Shown piece after piece: positions 55,552 through 64,000 of a DNA stretch of 64,000 nucleotides. This DNA is from Thiolinea disciformis DSM 14473 (GTDB taxonomy: Bacteria; Pseudomonadota; Gammaproteobacteria; Thiotrichales; Thiotrichaceae). The stretch covers positions 124,001 through 188,000 of the forward strand of contig NZ_AQVE01000005.1 of NCBI RefSeq assembly GCF_000371925.1. The letters run 5' to 3'. The notes under the pieces are model-generated. The model saw only the letters and a program-made list of their open reading frames with translations. It made no database searches and was not told where the DNA came from. Position numbers and translations under genes: made by a program. Each line of letters opens with the position of its first letter. The first letter of the stretch is position 1.

Positions 55552-56463
55552 TTATCCGAAACGACCTGTAATATAATTTTCCGTTAAGCGATGCCCTGGG
55601 TTAGTGAACACCGTATTAGTATCGTTCACTTCAACCACATACCCTAAATGGAAATACGCGGTACGCTGCGAAATACGGGCTGCTTGTTGCATGGAATGCG
55701 TGACAATACAAATCGTAAAGCTACTGCGTAATTCATCAATCAACTCTTCAATCGTCGCGGTTGCAATCGGGTCAAGCGCTGACGTAGGTTCATCCATCAA
55801 AATCACCTCCGGACTCACCGCAATCGCACGCGCAATGCATAAGCGCTGCTGCTGACCACCGGAGAGACCCGTGCCCGGCGAATTGAGACGATCTTTAACT
55901 TCATTAAACAAACCTGCTTTGGTCAAGCTCTGCTCAACAATATCATCTAATTCAGAACGATTGACGGCCAAGCCATGCAAACGCGGCCCATACGCCACAT
56001 TATCATAAATCGACTTCGGGAAAGGGTTAGGCTTTTGGAAAACCATACCGACTCGCGCCCGTAACAACACAGGATCTTGGTCTTTAGCGTAAATATCTTC
56101 GCCATCTAAGAGCAAATCGCCCGTTACTTTCGTACCCGGAATTGTGTCATTCATGCGATTTAGACAGCGTAAATACGTGGATTTGCCACAACCAGACGGC
56201 CCAATCATAGCAATCACTTCATTTCGACCAATATCTAAACTTGCATTAAAAATAGCTTGTTTAGTTTGGTTATAATACACATTCACATCGCGCGTTTTGA
56301 ATTTTGGATTATCCAGAAACGGCTTACCAACCGCTTGTTTCGCACGCTTCAACTCCTCGACTACCGAATGAATATCCACATCGGTCTTATTCACTGAGCT
56401 GGTGGTCGTCGTACCGCTGCTAGGGAAAGTCATAGAATCATTTGCCAAAGTTACAGTATTCAT
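55552..56463 (-). CDS. pstB: Phosphate ABC transporter ATPase PstB
   Basis: 303 aa, longer than E. coli PstB (257) because of an N-terminal extension of about 45 residues. Walker [10 protein letters not shown], signature [16 protein letters not shown], Walker [13 protein letters not shown]. Energises phosphate uptake through PstC and PstA. Three bp separate it from pstA. Confidence 0.96.
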   Translation of the reverse strand: MNTVTLANDSMTFPSSGTTTTSSVNKTDVDIHSVVEELKRAKQAVGKPFLDNPKFKTRDVNVYYNQTKQAIFNASLDIGRNEVIAMIGPSGCGKSTYLRCLNRMNDTIPGTKVTGDLLLDGEDIYAKDQDPVLLRARVGMVFQKPNPFPKSIYDNVAYGPRLHGLAVNRSELDDIVEQSLTKAGLFNEVKDRLNSPGTGLSGGQQQRLCIARAIAVSPEVILMDEPTSALDPIATATIEELIDELRSSFTICIVTHSMQQAARISQRTAYFHLGYVVEVNDTNTVFTNPGHRLTENYITGRFG

Positions 56464-56466
56464 AGT

Positions 56467-57750
56467 TTACCAGCGTCTCTCAAACTTTTTACGGAGTAAA
56501 ACTGCCAGTAAGTTCATTAATATCAAAAAGAATAACAGAACAATAATGGCAGCAGAGGTTTTTTCAACAAAAGCGCGTTCTGGACTATCAGACCAGAGAT
56601 AAATTTGTACCGGCAGTATCGTCGCAGGATCGGTAATACCTTCTGGTACACTCATAATGAAGGCAACCATTCCCACCATTAATAACGGTGCTGTTTCACC
56701 CAGCGCGTGCGCCATGCCTAGAATAGTACCGGTTAAAATGCCGGGCATTGCCAAGGGTAAGGTATGGTGAAATACCGTTTGCATACGTGATGCTCCCATC
56801 CCGTAGGCGGCTTGGCGAATCGACGGTGGAACTGCTTTTAAGGCGGCACGCGCGGCAATAATAATAATTGGTAAGGTTTGCAGGCTGAGCACCAAACCAC
56901 CCACCAAGGGTGTGGAACGTGGCACACCAAAGAATTGGATAAATACCGCTAAGCCTAATAAACCAAAAACAATCGAAGGTACCGCCGCAAGATTATTGAT
57001 ATTGACCTCAATAAAATCCACCAATGGATTGTTTTTAGGAGCAAACTCTTCCAAATAAATGGCGGCTGCAACGGCCAAGGGGAAGGATAAGGCCAAGGTA
57101 ACAAACATGGTGTAAAACGATCCCATTAATGCACCTAAGACACCAGCCTGCTCTGGCTCACGTGAATCACCCGAAGTAAAAAACACCGTATTAAAACGCT
57201 TTTCAATTTGACCTTTCGCTTCCAGATCATCGAGCCAAGCCAATTGAAAATCTTTAATACGACGATCGGCCTCTGGCAAACTCCGATCAATATTGCCTTT
57301 TATATACGTATCAATATCATCATTCGCCAAAAACCAAAAATTTTGCTGCGAACCAATCAACTTAGGGTTAGCCAGTACCTGACTTTTCAATTCATTATCA
57401 GCACTTTTACTCAGCAAGCCTCTAATGAGGGCCATTTTCTGCTTTCGATCCGTAACCCCAGGAAAACGCTCAATTAACGCTGCCTCAATGGCTTTAGCGT
57501 ATTTGGCTTTTTGCAAAAGTTCTGGGCTGTCACTCGCATTTACGGCTAACAGAGCAGGATCAAGATTTACTGGTAGCTGAATATAAGTCTGGCGCAAAGC
57601 AGGCAAACCTTGCGCGAAAATAGTGATTAATAGGGCTGCTAAAAAAGACAAACTAATCACAATAGAAACCAAACCAAACAGCCGGAAGCGCCGCTCACGG
57701 GCATAACGCTTAGTCAATCCAGCCTTAACAATCGCTGTGGCATTACTCAT
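56467..57750 (-). CDS. pstA: Phosphate ABC transporter permease PstA
   Basis: 427 aa, well over the E. coli length (296), because of a periplasmic insertion of about 130 residues between the first helix (LVSIVISLSFLAALLITIFA) and the core permease. Core: AAIYLEEFAPKNN, PSIVFGLLGLAVF and EAA loop RQAAYGMGASRMQTVFHHTL. The long-loop form occurs in several proteobacteria. Eleven bp after pstC. Confidence 0.92.
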   Translation of the reverse strand: MSNATAIVKAGLTKRYARERRFRLFGLVSIVISLSFLAALLITIFAQGLPALRQTYIQLPVNLDPALLAVNASDSPELLQKAKYAKAIEAALIERFPGVTDRKQKMALIRGLLSKSADNELKSQVLANPKLIGSQQNFWFLANDDIDTYIKGNIDRSLPEADRRIKDFQLAWLDDLEAKGQIEKRFNTVFFTSGDSREPEQAGVLGALMGSFYTMFVTLALSFPLAVAAAIYLEEFAPKNNPLVDFIEVNINNLAAVPSIVFGLLGLAVFIQFFGVPRSTPLVGGLVLSLQTLPIIIIAARAALKAVPPSIRQAAYGMGASRMQTVFHHTLPLAMPGILTGTILGMAHALGETAPLLMVGMVAFIMSVPEGITDPATILPVQIYLWSDSPERAFVEKTSAAIIVLLFFLILMNLLAVLLRKKFERRW

Positions 57751-57761
57751 TGACTCACTCC

Positions 57762-59162
57762 TTAATCGTATTGTTCGCGATACTTACGCACAATGCGCAA
57801 GGCGATAATGTTTAAAATCAGCGTCAACACGAATAGCGTTAATCCCAAGGCAAAAGCCGCTAAGGTTTTCGGGCTATCGAACTCTTGGTCACCGGTGAGT
57901 AAGGTAACAATTTGCACCGTTACAGTGGTAACGGCTTCCAGAGGATTCGCCGTAAGATTCGCGGACAGTCCCGCAGCCATCACCACCACCATCGTTTCAC
58001 CTATCGCGCGCGAGGCAGCCAATAAAAATGCACCCACAATGCCAGGCAAGGCGGCAGGAATAATCACTTGTTTAATCGTTTCAGAACGTGTTGCACCCAT
58101 GCCGTAAGAGCCATCACGCAAGGATTGTGGCACGGCATTAATCACATCATCCGATAATGACGACATGAAGGGGATCAACATAATGCCCATCACTAAACCA
58201 GCCGCCAACGCACTTTCAGACGCTACGCTTAACCCTATTGCTTCCCCTAATTGACGAATGAAAGGTGCGACGGTTAACGCTGCAAAGAAACCATAAACGA
58301 CAGTTGGAATACCCGCCAGAATTTCCAAAGTAGGTTTGGCGATGGCTCTTACTTTCGGTTGGGCGTATTCGGATAAATAAATCGCAGCCATTAAACCTAA
58401 AGGGACAGCAATAGCTAAAGCAATCACGGAAATCAGTAAAGTTCCGGCAAATAAGGGAACCGCTCCAAAACTGCCTGAGCCACCCGTTTGATCAGCACGG
58501 ATCGCCGTTTGCGGGCTCCAGTGCGTTCCGAACAGAAACTCGCTCACCGGTACGACCTGAAAAAAGCGAATCGACTCGAATAAAACCGATAAAATAATGC
58601 CCAAAGTGGTCACAATAGCCACCGAAGCAGCCAAAATCATTAGGCCTTTGACCACATTCTCTACTTGATTACGCGCCCGAAATTGAGGCGAGATCATTTT
58701 CCAACCTAGATACAAACCACCTAAGGCAATTAATAACACCAACGCGGTTTTAATATTCTGGCTGTTCTTAGCCAAGCTTAGGTAGTGTTGGGCAGCAGCT
58801 TGTTGAATAGGATCGGCGGTCGGGTCAATTTTGCCTGCATGAGCCATACTTTCTACCCGATTCATGGTCAGTTCCACTTGGGTAGCACCGGCATTATGAA
58901 TCTCAGCAGGTAAGGACGCCGCTACGTTCTTCGCAATTAATACTGGACTAATGGCGGACCATAACAACAGAACAATTAAAGCAGGCAACACCGCATAAAT
59001 CATGGCGGAATAACCATAATAACTAGGCAGTGAGTGAAGTTTATTTGGAGCGCGATAATTGCCGCGATTTCCTTTGGAAACCGCCAGCGAACGTTTGCGT
59101 CCTAAGAAAAAGCTAAATAGCGCTAGTACTAAGAGCACTAGCAATAAGGGTAATGTATTCAT
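57762..59162 (-). CDS. pstC: Phosphate ABC transporter permease PstC
   Basis: 466 aa from the ATG at 59162; a TTG 39 bp upstream is less likely. N-terminal helix PLLLVLLVLALFSFFLG, a second at VLPALIVLLLWSAISPVLIA, a periplasmic loop, then the permease core with AAIYLSEYAQPKVR, IPTVVYGFFAALTV and EAA loop RDGSYGMGATRSETIKQVII. Longer than E. coli PstC (319), like its partner PstA. Confidence 0.91.
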   Translation of the reverse strand: MNTLPLLLVLLVLALFSFFLGRKRSLAVSKGNRGNYRAPNKLHSLPSYYGYSAMIYAVLPALIVLLLWSAISPVLIAKNVAASLPAEIHNAGATQVELTMNRVESMAHAGKIDPTADPIQQAAAQHYLSLAKNSQNIKTALVLLIALGGLYLGWKMISPQFRARNQVENVVKGLMILAASVAIVTTLGIILSVLFESIRFFQVVPVSEFLFGTHWSPQTAIRADQTGGSGSFGAVPLFAGTLLISVIALAIAVPLGLMAAIYLSEYAQPKVRAIAKPTLEILAGIPTVVYGFFAALTVAPFIRQLGEAIGLSVASESALAAGLVMGIMLIPFMSSLSDDVINAVPQSLRDGSYGMGATRSETIKQVIIPAALPGIVGAFLLAASRAIGETMVVVMAAGLSANLTANPLEAVTTVTVQIVTLLTGDQEFDSPKTLAAFALGLTLFVLTLILNIIALRIVRKYREQYD

Positions 59163-59366
59163 CCGTTTACCAAGCGTTGAAACGATTAGAATAAAAGCCA
59201 AGCAAAGCGGCGCTATGCTATCGGGGTTTTATGACCATTTGGCTACAAGTCTTGTAAAACTTAGCAAGCCCGCCAAAAAAAGAAGGGCGAAAACTGCCCT
59301 TCATACTCTTATTATTTTTCTAAACAACATCCTTGTTCTATTTTCCCATTCCCCCTTTCGGTGGTA

Positions 59367-60404
59367 TTAGAGTGCTTCGAGTGCCTTCAGTGACTTAGCA
59401 GCCTCAGCAAAACTATCACGCTCGTCTTGTGGCATAGGAATCATACCTTTTTCAGTCAAATAGCCAGTATCGCCCCACGCTTCATCACTAGTGAGTTCAG
59501 CTAAAAATTCTTCGATACCTTTGACTGAACCCACATGCTCTTTTTTCACATACAAAAATAAGGGGCGAGACACAGGGTATTTGCCAGAAGCGATATTATC
59601 GAAAGAAATATCGACACCATCCACATTGGCTCCCTTCACCTTATCTTCGTTCTGCTCTAAGAAGCTAAAGCCGAAAATACCGACTGCTTTAGGGTTAGCA
59701 TCCAACTTTTGTACGATCAAATTATCGTTTTCACCCGCTTCGATATATTTACCATCTTCACGCATACTGCCGCAGATGCCTTTGAATTGCTTTTCATCCG
59801 TTTTTTCTAAGGCTTTGATGCTAGGAAATTCCTTACAGCCTGCGTCCATTACTAATTCAACAAATGCATCGCGCGTTCCTGAGGTAGGTGGTGGGCCTAA
59901 TACTTCAATCGGCTCATCTGGTAAAGAGGCATCAATGTCTTTCCAATTTTTATAAGGATTGGCGATCATCTCTACTTTACCATCTTTTTCTACTGGCACG
60001 GTTTTGGCTAAGGCCAAGAATAATTGCTTACGGGTAATTTTGAAATTAGGTGCTTTCTTGGAGTTTGCAATCGCAATACCGTCATACCCCATCTTGATTT
60101 CAACCGGTGTTATGCCATTCTTTTTGCAATCTGCCAATTCAGTTTCTTTAATACGACGTGATGCGCCTGTCATATCAGGAGACTCAGCACCAGCACTCGC
60201 ACAGAATAATTTCATGCCGCCACCCGTACCGGTTGACTCAACCTTAGGTGCAACATTACCGCTATTTTTCGCAAAATTTTCAGCCACCATTGTGCTAAAA
60301 GGATAAACCGTAGAAGAACCAACGATTTCGATATTGTCACGAGCCTGAGCGACACCCGCTACAGTTAATAAACTAACTGCAATCGCCATAGACAGCTTTT
60401 TCAT
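59367..60404 (-). CDS. pstS: Phosphate-binding protein PstS
   Basis: 345 aa periplasmic binding protein. The ATG at 60404 gives a clean signal peptide (MKKLSMAIAVSLLTVAGVAQ|ARD) and has GGAG 10 bp upstream. Phosphate-binding motifs: VGSSTVYPFSTMVAENFAK, STGTGGGMKLFC, TGASRRIKETE and GTRDAFVELV. First gene of the pst operon, behind the Pho box; 204 bp to pstC, probably allowing more PstS than the rest. Confidence 0.95.
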   Translation of the reverse strand: MKKLSMAIAVSLLTVAGVAQARDNIEIVGSSTVYPFSTMVAENFAKNSGNVAPKVESTGTGGGMKLFCASAGAESPDMTGASRRIKETELADCKKNGITPVEIKMGYDGIAIANSKKAPNFKITRKQLFLALAKTVPVEKDGKVEMIANPYKNWKDIDASLPDEPIEVLGPPPTSGTRDAFVELVMDAGCKEFPSIKALEKTDEKQFKGICGSMREDGKYIEAGENDNLIVQKLDANPKAVGIFGFSFLEQNEDKVKGANVDGVDISFDNIASGKYPVSRPLFLYVKKEHVGSVKGIEEFLAELTSDEAWGDTGYLTEKGMIPMPQDERDSFAEAAKSLKALEAL

Positions 60405-60443
60405 TGAGAAGGTCTCCAGTAAATAAACGCTTAAGTTGCGCGC

Positions 60444-60477
60444 AGTGTAAGGGGTGAATATGACAGCTCTATGACAC
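60444..60477 (-). promoter_or_regulatory. Pho box and promoter of the pst operon
   Basis: On the minus strand GTGTCAT (60477-60471) and CTGTCAT (60466-60460) are repeated with a 4-bp gap, matching the PhoB direct repeat in 11-bp phase. A TACACT (60449-60444) lies 10 bp downstream, the usual distance for a PhoB-activated -10. The PstS ATG is 40 bp further on. Confidence 0.85.
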
Positions 60478-60586
60478 ACTGCATCAATTTTTAGGCCTCA
60501 CTATCACAATGATCTTATTGAGCAGAAAGCTTAAGAAATCGGCATGACACGTCAGTGAATTTTTTTTGACACTCCGTTGAACGTAA

Positions 60587-60616
60587 AACGGCCTAGGTTT
60601 AGTAAACTAGGCCGTT
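60587..60616. terminator. Hairpin terminator after the MFS gene
   Basis: AACGGCCTA / TAGGCCGTT plus GTTT / AAAC with one bulged G and loop AGT; T4 follows on the minus strand. It separates the MFS gene from the Pho-regulated promoter. Confidence 0.6.
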
Positions 60617-60629
60617 ACAGCGCAAGCGT

Positions 60630-61841
60630 TCAGGCTTGAGGGGCTTTAACTACACTGGCGGAGGTGTGAATTTTTTTGCGTATCATTACAGCAATGCCAA
60701 AAATACCAATCCCTGCCACAATCAACGCCATGAAGGCTCCGCGCAGACCCCAAGCATGTGCTAGCCCGCCAATTAAAGAAGGTCCTAACATAAAACCGGC
60801 ATAGCCCAAAATGGTAATCACGGAAATCACTTCACCGGCTTGGCTGGGTGCTCGATCACCTGCCAACGAAAATACAATCGGTACAATGGCTGCCAACGAT
60901 AATCCGGCCAACAGAAAACCCAGCAAAATAATACTAGGATTTAAGGTCACTACCGCTAGAAACATCCCGAGCGAAGCCAATACCCCTGAGACAATTAATA
61001 CATTCAAGCGATCAAAATAGCGTAATACCCAGCCTGAACTCAGTCTTCCTGTCATCATGGCAAAATGAAAAATCGCAGGGCCCGCCGCACCAATCAGTAC
61101 GGGCAAATCCAACGAAGAGCGCAGATAAGCCGCTGACCAAAGTTCTAAACTGCCCTCCGAAAAAAAACACAGCACAATAACGGCTGATAGCCACAAAATA
61201 ATCGGTTGGCGCAACAGGTGTAAACGACCTGTGGTAGGGGCTTTTTCAGTGTTTGCTAGGGTTTTCTGTTGATGAATTAAGTTATCCAAACTGCGCACAC
61301 GCCAGAAAATAAAACTTAGGATTAAAAAGGCTAAGCTAATCGTCGGGTAAATCCAGCGAAAGGGCACCCCTGAAAACAAGGCAAATCCGGTCATCATCGC
61401 CGCAAAACTTGCCATGCCACTATAACCTGCATGAAAAAAGCTCATTTTTTTATCTTGGGTATTTTGCTCATAATTAACCGCTGCGGCATTAATAGCGACA
61501 TCCAAAGCCCCTGCTGCCCCTAACATAAAAAATACAACTAAAACTAAACTAAAAAAATCATTCACGAGGGCTAATAAAGCATAGGCGATGGCGCATAGCA
61601 CACAACTAATGAGCATCAGATAGCGTGCACCCCACCGATCTGCCCAACGCCCAACATAAAACATAGCTGGAAAAGAACCCACTACGCCACATGTTAAGGC
61701 AAAACCAAAACGCCCCTCAGAAATCCCTAAGGCACGTTGTAAATCTGGAATCATGACCTGCCAAGCACCAAACATAATGCCCAAGGCAAAAAAACCGGCG
61801 ATAACCAACCAAAACGCTGCGCGTTGCTGTGATGACTGCAT
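60630..61841 (-). CDS. MFS transporter (YbjJ-like)
   Basis: 403 aa, about twelve helices. FGAWQVMIPDLQRALGISEG and GRWADRWGARYLMLISC, with the D-R-x-G loop between helices 2 and 3, are MFS hallmarks. GAAGALDVAINAAAVNYEQN fits the YbjJ/sugar-related group. The ATG at 61841 has GAGG upstream. Divergent from a LacI-type regulator, which suggests a sugar or related substrate under its control; the substrate is unknown. Confidence 0.85.
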   Translation of the reverse strand: MQSSQQRAAFWLVIAGFFALGIMFGAWQVMIPDLQRALGISEGRFGFALTCGVVGSFPAMFYVGRWADRWGARYLMLISCVLCAIAYALLALVNDFFSLVLVVFFMLGAAGALDVAINAAAVNYEQNTQDKKMSFFHAGYSGMASFAAMMTGFALFSGVPFRWIYPTISLAFLILSFIFWRVRSLDNLIHQQKTLANTEKAPTTGRLHLLRQPIILWLSAVIVLCFFSEGSLELWSAAYLRSSLDLPVLIGAAGPAIFHFAMMTGRLSSGWVLRYFDRLNVLIVSGVLASLGMFLAVVTLNPSIILLGFLLAGLSLAAIVPIVFSLAGDRAPSQAGEVISVITILGYAGFMLGPSLIGGLAHAWGLRGAFMALIVAGIGIFGIAVMIRKKIHTSASVVKAPQA

Positions 61842-61940
61842 AATTTTCCTCATTAGACCGCAAGAATAACAACATGACTAGACGCTTATAAGAATCGGCA
61901 TTATCCTCCCTAAAAACGATTGGACGGTTTAAGAGGACAC

Positions 61941-62981
61941 ATGAATCTCAAGGAGTTATCTCAAAAATTAGGTTTGTCTCAAACCACGGTGAGCCGTGCA
62001 TTAAATGGCTATCCGGAAGTCGGGGAAAACACACGTTTACGCGTGTTAAAGATGGCTAAGGAGCTAAATTACCAGCCCAACCGCTTCGCTAAATCCCTAG
62101 CCACTGGCAAAAGTGGGCATGTGGGTATTGTGTTACCACTTGAAAACAACCTATTGGTTACTCCTCTGTTTAATGACTTTTTACGGGGTTTTACGAGCTC
62201 GTTGGTCGAAAAAAATATGGACCTAACGATTATGCCCGTTCCTGCGGAGCAAGAATTGCAAACCTATCGCCAATTGGCGCATTCAGGACGGGTCGATGGC
62301 ATCGCCGTCATCAAGCCGCTACGCAATGATCCACGTATTGAACACCTCACGGATATGGGATTGCCCTTTATCTTGCATGGCCGTCTACAACCCAATGATG
62401 GCCCTGAAGTATTTAAAGATATGCCCTTCGCCTATTTGGATATTGATAATAAAGGCGCTTTCGAGCGCGCCACCAATCTATTACTCAATATGGGACATCA
62501 ACGCATCGTACTCATCAATGACGACTCGCGTTATACCTTTGCCTATCATCGCCTACTCGGTTACCAATGCGCCTTAGGAAAAAAAGGCACTAGCTTTGAT
62601 CCCAAGTTGGTCTATGAAGTAGAAATGACCGAGGAAAAAGGCTATCAGGCAGCCAAACACGCCTTAGAATACCTTAAACCTAGTGCTTTCCTCGTTTCCA
62701 GCTTGATCTTGGCATTGGGCGTAAAACGCGCGATTCGTGAACTCGATTTGCAATTGGGGAAAGACATTTCGCTCATCACCCATGATGATGAACTTCCCTA
62801 TTTACAGACCGCCAAATTTAACCCACCACTGACCGCTGTGAGTTCCTCCTTAACACAAGCCGGTTACCTCTTAGGTCATCACCTGCACAAGATTATTGAA
62901 TCTGGCAATCAATTACGTCCCCAACAAGTCTTAGAGGTTGATTTAATCGTGCGCGGCTCCACCACCATGGCAAGCGCTTGA
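61941..62981 (+). CDS. LacI-family transcriptional regulator
   Basis: 346 aa. N-terminal HTH MNLKELSQKLGLSQTTVSRA, hinge helix, then a periplasmic-binding-protein-like sensor (HVGIVLPLENNLL). The ATG at 61941 has GAGG upstream; a TTG at 61920 is less likely. Divergent from the MFS gene, 99 bp away, and probably represses it. The effector is unknown; AglR-like members respond to alpha-glucosides. Confidence 0.88.
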   Translation: MNLKELSQKLGLSQTTVSRALNGYPEVGENTRLRVLKMAKELNYQPNRFAKSLATGKSGHVGIVLPLENNLLVTPLFNDFLRGFTSSLVEKNMDLTIMPVPAEQELQTYRQLAHSGRVDGIAVIKPLRNDPRIEHLTDMGLPFILHGRLQPNDGPEVFKDMPFAYLDIDNKGAFERATNLLLNMGHQRIVLINDDSRYTFAYHRLLGYQCALGKKGTSFDPKLVYEVEMTEEKGYQAAKHALEYLKPSAFLVSSLILALGVKRAIRELDLQLGKDISLITHDDELPYLQTAKFNPPLTAVSSSLTQAGYLLGHHLHKIIESGNQLRPQQVLEVDLIVRGSTTMASA

Positions 62982-62986
62982 CAGTA

Positions 62987-64000
62987 TTAAGGCTTGCCGT
63001 ACTCCGAAGACACCATCGCTAAACGCAGCACATTAGTGGTGCCCGGCTTACCAAAGGGCACGCCCGCTGTGACGACAATACGATCGCCTTGCTCAGCAAA
63101 ACCTTTACGTTGCACCATACGCACCGCTTTACCTACCATATCTGAGAACGAAACGACATCACGCGTTTGCACACTATAAACACCCCATACTAAGGCTAAT
63201 TTGCGCGATACCTGTAAGGAAGGCGTTAACCCTAAAATCGGTACATCACCACGCACCCGTGCAGCACGCACTGTGGTAGAACCCGTGCTGGTAAAGGTCA
63301 CAATGGCTTTACAATGGCGTACTGAGGCAATTTGTGAGGCCGCATAAGCGATCACATCCGCATCGGTTGACTCTTCATCACTTAAAGGATCAGCTTTCAA
63401 GACATGGCGACTACGCAAATCTTTTTCAGTCTCGCTAATAATACGCCCCATGACTTCAACTGCTTCTAGCGGATATTTACCAGCCGCTGTTTCCGCCGAC
63501 AACATGACTGCATCCGCCCCATCATAAATCGCTGTTGCAACATCAGAGGCCTCAGCGCGTGTTGGAACCGGCGCGTTAATCATCGACTCTAACATCTGAG
63601 TCGCTACGATAACCGGGCGACCATGATGGCGCGCCAAACTGACAATACGCTTTTGAATCATAGGCACGCGCTCGGGTGGCAGCTCCACACCTAAATCACC
63701 ACGAGCCACCATCACCGCATCCGATAACTCAATGATTTCCTCCAAATTATCCAAAGCAGATGGCTTTTCTAATTTTGCTAAAACGCCCGCACGATCCCCA
63801 ATTAATTGCTTCGCCTCAATAATATCTTCAGGGCGTTGTACGAAAGATAAAGCGACCCAATCAACTCCCAACTCCAAACCGAAGGCCAAATCAGCACGGT
63901 CTTTTTCTGTTAAAGCACTAATGGGTAATTGCGTTTGTGGCACATTCACACCTTTGCGATCTGATAATGCGCCACCCACTAAAACTTCGGTGACGGCCAC
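62987..64000 (-). CDS. pyk: Pyruvate kinase, partial (N-terminus beyond the window)
   Basis: Transfers phosphate from phosphoenolpyruvate to ADP, the last step of glycolysis. The window shows the C-terminal 337 residues. WVALSFVQRPEDIIEAKQ, LAKLEKPSALDNLEEIIE (catalytic Lys), VMVARGDLGVELPPE, VIVATQMLESM and ADAVMLSAETAAGKYP are the family's metal- and substrate-binding motifs. The reading frame is open to 64000, so the true start lies outside. Converges on the LacI gene, 5 bp apart. Confidence 0.95.
   Translation of the reverse strand: MAVTEVLVGGALSDRKGVNVPQTQLPISALTEKDRADLAFGLELGVDWVALSFVQRPEDIIEAKQLIGDRAGVLAKLEKPSALDNLEEIIELSDAVMVARGDLGVELPPERVPMIQKRIVSLARHHGRPVIVATQMLESMINAPVPTRAEASDVATAIYDGADAVMLSAETAAGKYPLEAVEVMGRIISETEKDLRSRHVLKADPLSDEESTDADVIAYAASQIASVRHCKAIVTFTSTGSTTVRAARVRGDVPILGLTPSLQVSRKLALVWGVYSVQTRDVVSFSDMVGKAVRMVQRKGFAEQGDRIVVTAGVPFGKPGTTNVLRLAMVSSEYGKP

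Noticed and set aside
60541-60570. Second Pho box (TGTCAT and TGTCA copies near 60545-60570)
   Set aside because: The copies are not in 11-bp phase and match the consensus poorly.
43288-61895. Shared 11-mer CTTATAAGAAT at 43288-43298 and 61885-61895 in two divergent promoter regions
   Set aside because: AT-rich and -10-like; two copies in 64 kb is weak evidence for a common regulator.

Overview
The window looks like a chromosomal segment of a gammaproteobacterium, most likely a sulfur bacterium of the Thiothrix/Thiolinea/Thiofilum group. This is inferred from gene content and protein character; no search was run. Supporting hints are a CbbY-type phosphatase (normally tied to Rubisco and the Calvin cycle), a TSUP-family anion exporter and a CysZ sulfate transporter, type IV pilus minor-pilin genes, and moderate GC judged by eye. 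Gene density is high. I saw no rRNA, tRNA, insertion sequence, prophage or CRISPR array. It reads as a core-genome region rather than a genomic island.

Layout. 1-5155 (minus): an RND efflux operon, tetR - membrane fusion protein - RND pump (pump cut by the left edge), with one-base stop/start overlaps. 5177-6333 (plus): an operator-like palindrome, then a promoter, a short leader ORF with lysine codons, a strong terminator, and dapA; the dapA C-terminus appears frameshifted. 6623-9887: TSUP exporter, pirin, xylulokinase. 10125-16845 (plus): minor pilin / pilus tip operon fimT-pilV-pilW-pilX-pilY1-pilE. 16889-18772: SnoaL-like protein, GNAT acetyltransferase and nitrilase-superfamily hydrolase in tight order. 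18804-22759 (minus): small membrane protein, Nudix, pepN. 22946-25364: small His-rich lipoprotein, transaldolase-like aldolase, NYN protein, yaaA. 25396-27167: two HupE/UreJ-like membrane proteins plus a DUF1007-like protein, a probable Ni/Co transport set. 27248-28938: ABC-2 exporter. 29531-32323 (minus): hsp20-lon. 32471-35094 (minus): zinc-ribbon protein and tex. 35224-42361: cysZ, FadL-type porin, DUF2975/XRE pair, two lipoproteins, a J-domain coiled-coil protein, tgt. 42502-52419: glycerol/glycerol-3-phosphate regulon glpR / glpD-S-T-P-Q-U-V-K. 52422-53174: cbbY. 53420-54724: CorC-type protein. 54819-60404 (minus): phosphate uptake operon pstS-C-A-B-phoU behind a clear Pho box. 60630-62981: divergent MFS transporter and LacI-type regulator. 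62987-64000: pyruvate kinase, cut by the right edge.

How they work together. The glp block imports glycerol-3-phosphate through a GlpSTPQV ABC transporter, phosphorylates glycerol (GlpK) and oxidises glycerol-3-phosphate to dihydroxyacetone phosphate (GlpD), under GlpR. The pst block imports phosphate when it is scarce. Hsp20 and Lon form a protein-quality operon behind a sigma-32-like promoter.

Best leads: (1) the dapA leader, which has the parts of a lysine-codon ribosome-mediated attenuator; (2) the complementary loss of ABC motifs in GlpS and GlpT, predicting one competent and one degenerate ATP site; (3) the dapA frameshift; (4) the inverted repeat overlapping the hsp20-lon promoter. 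I did not find a clearly new multi-gene system.
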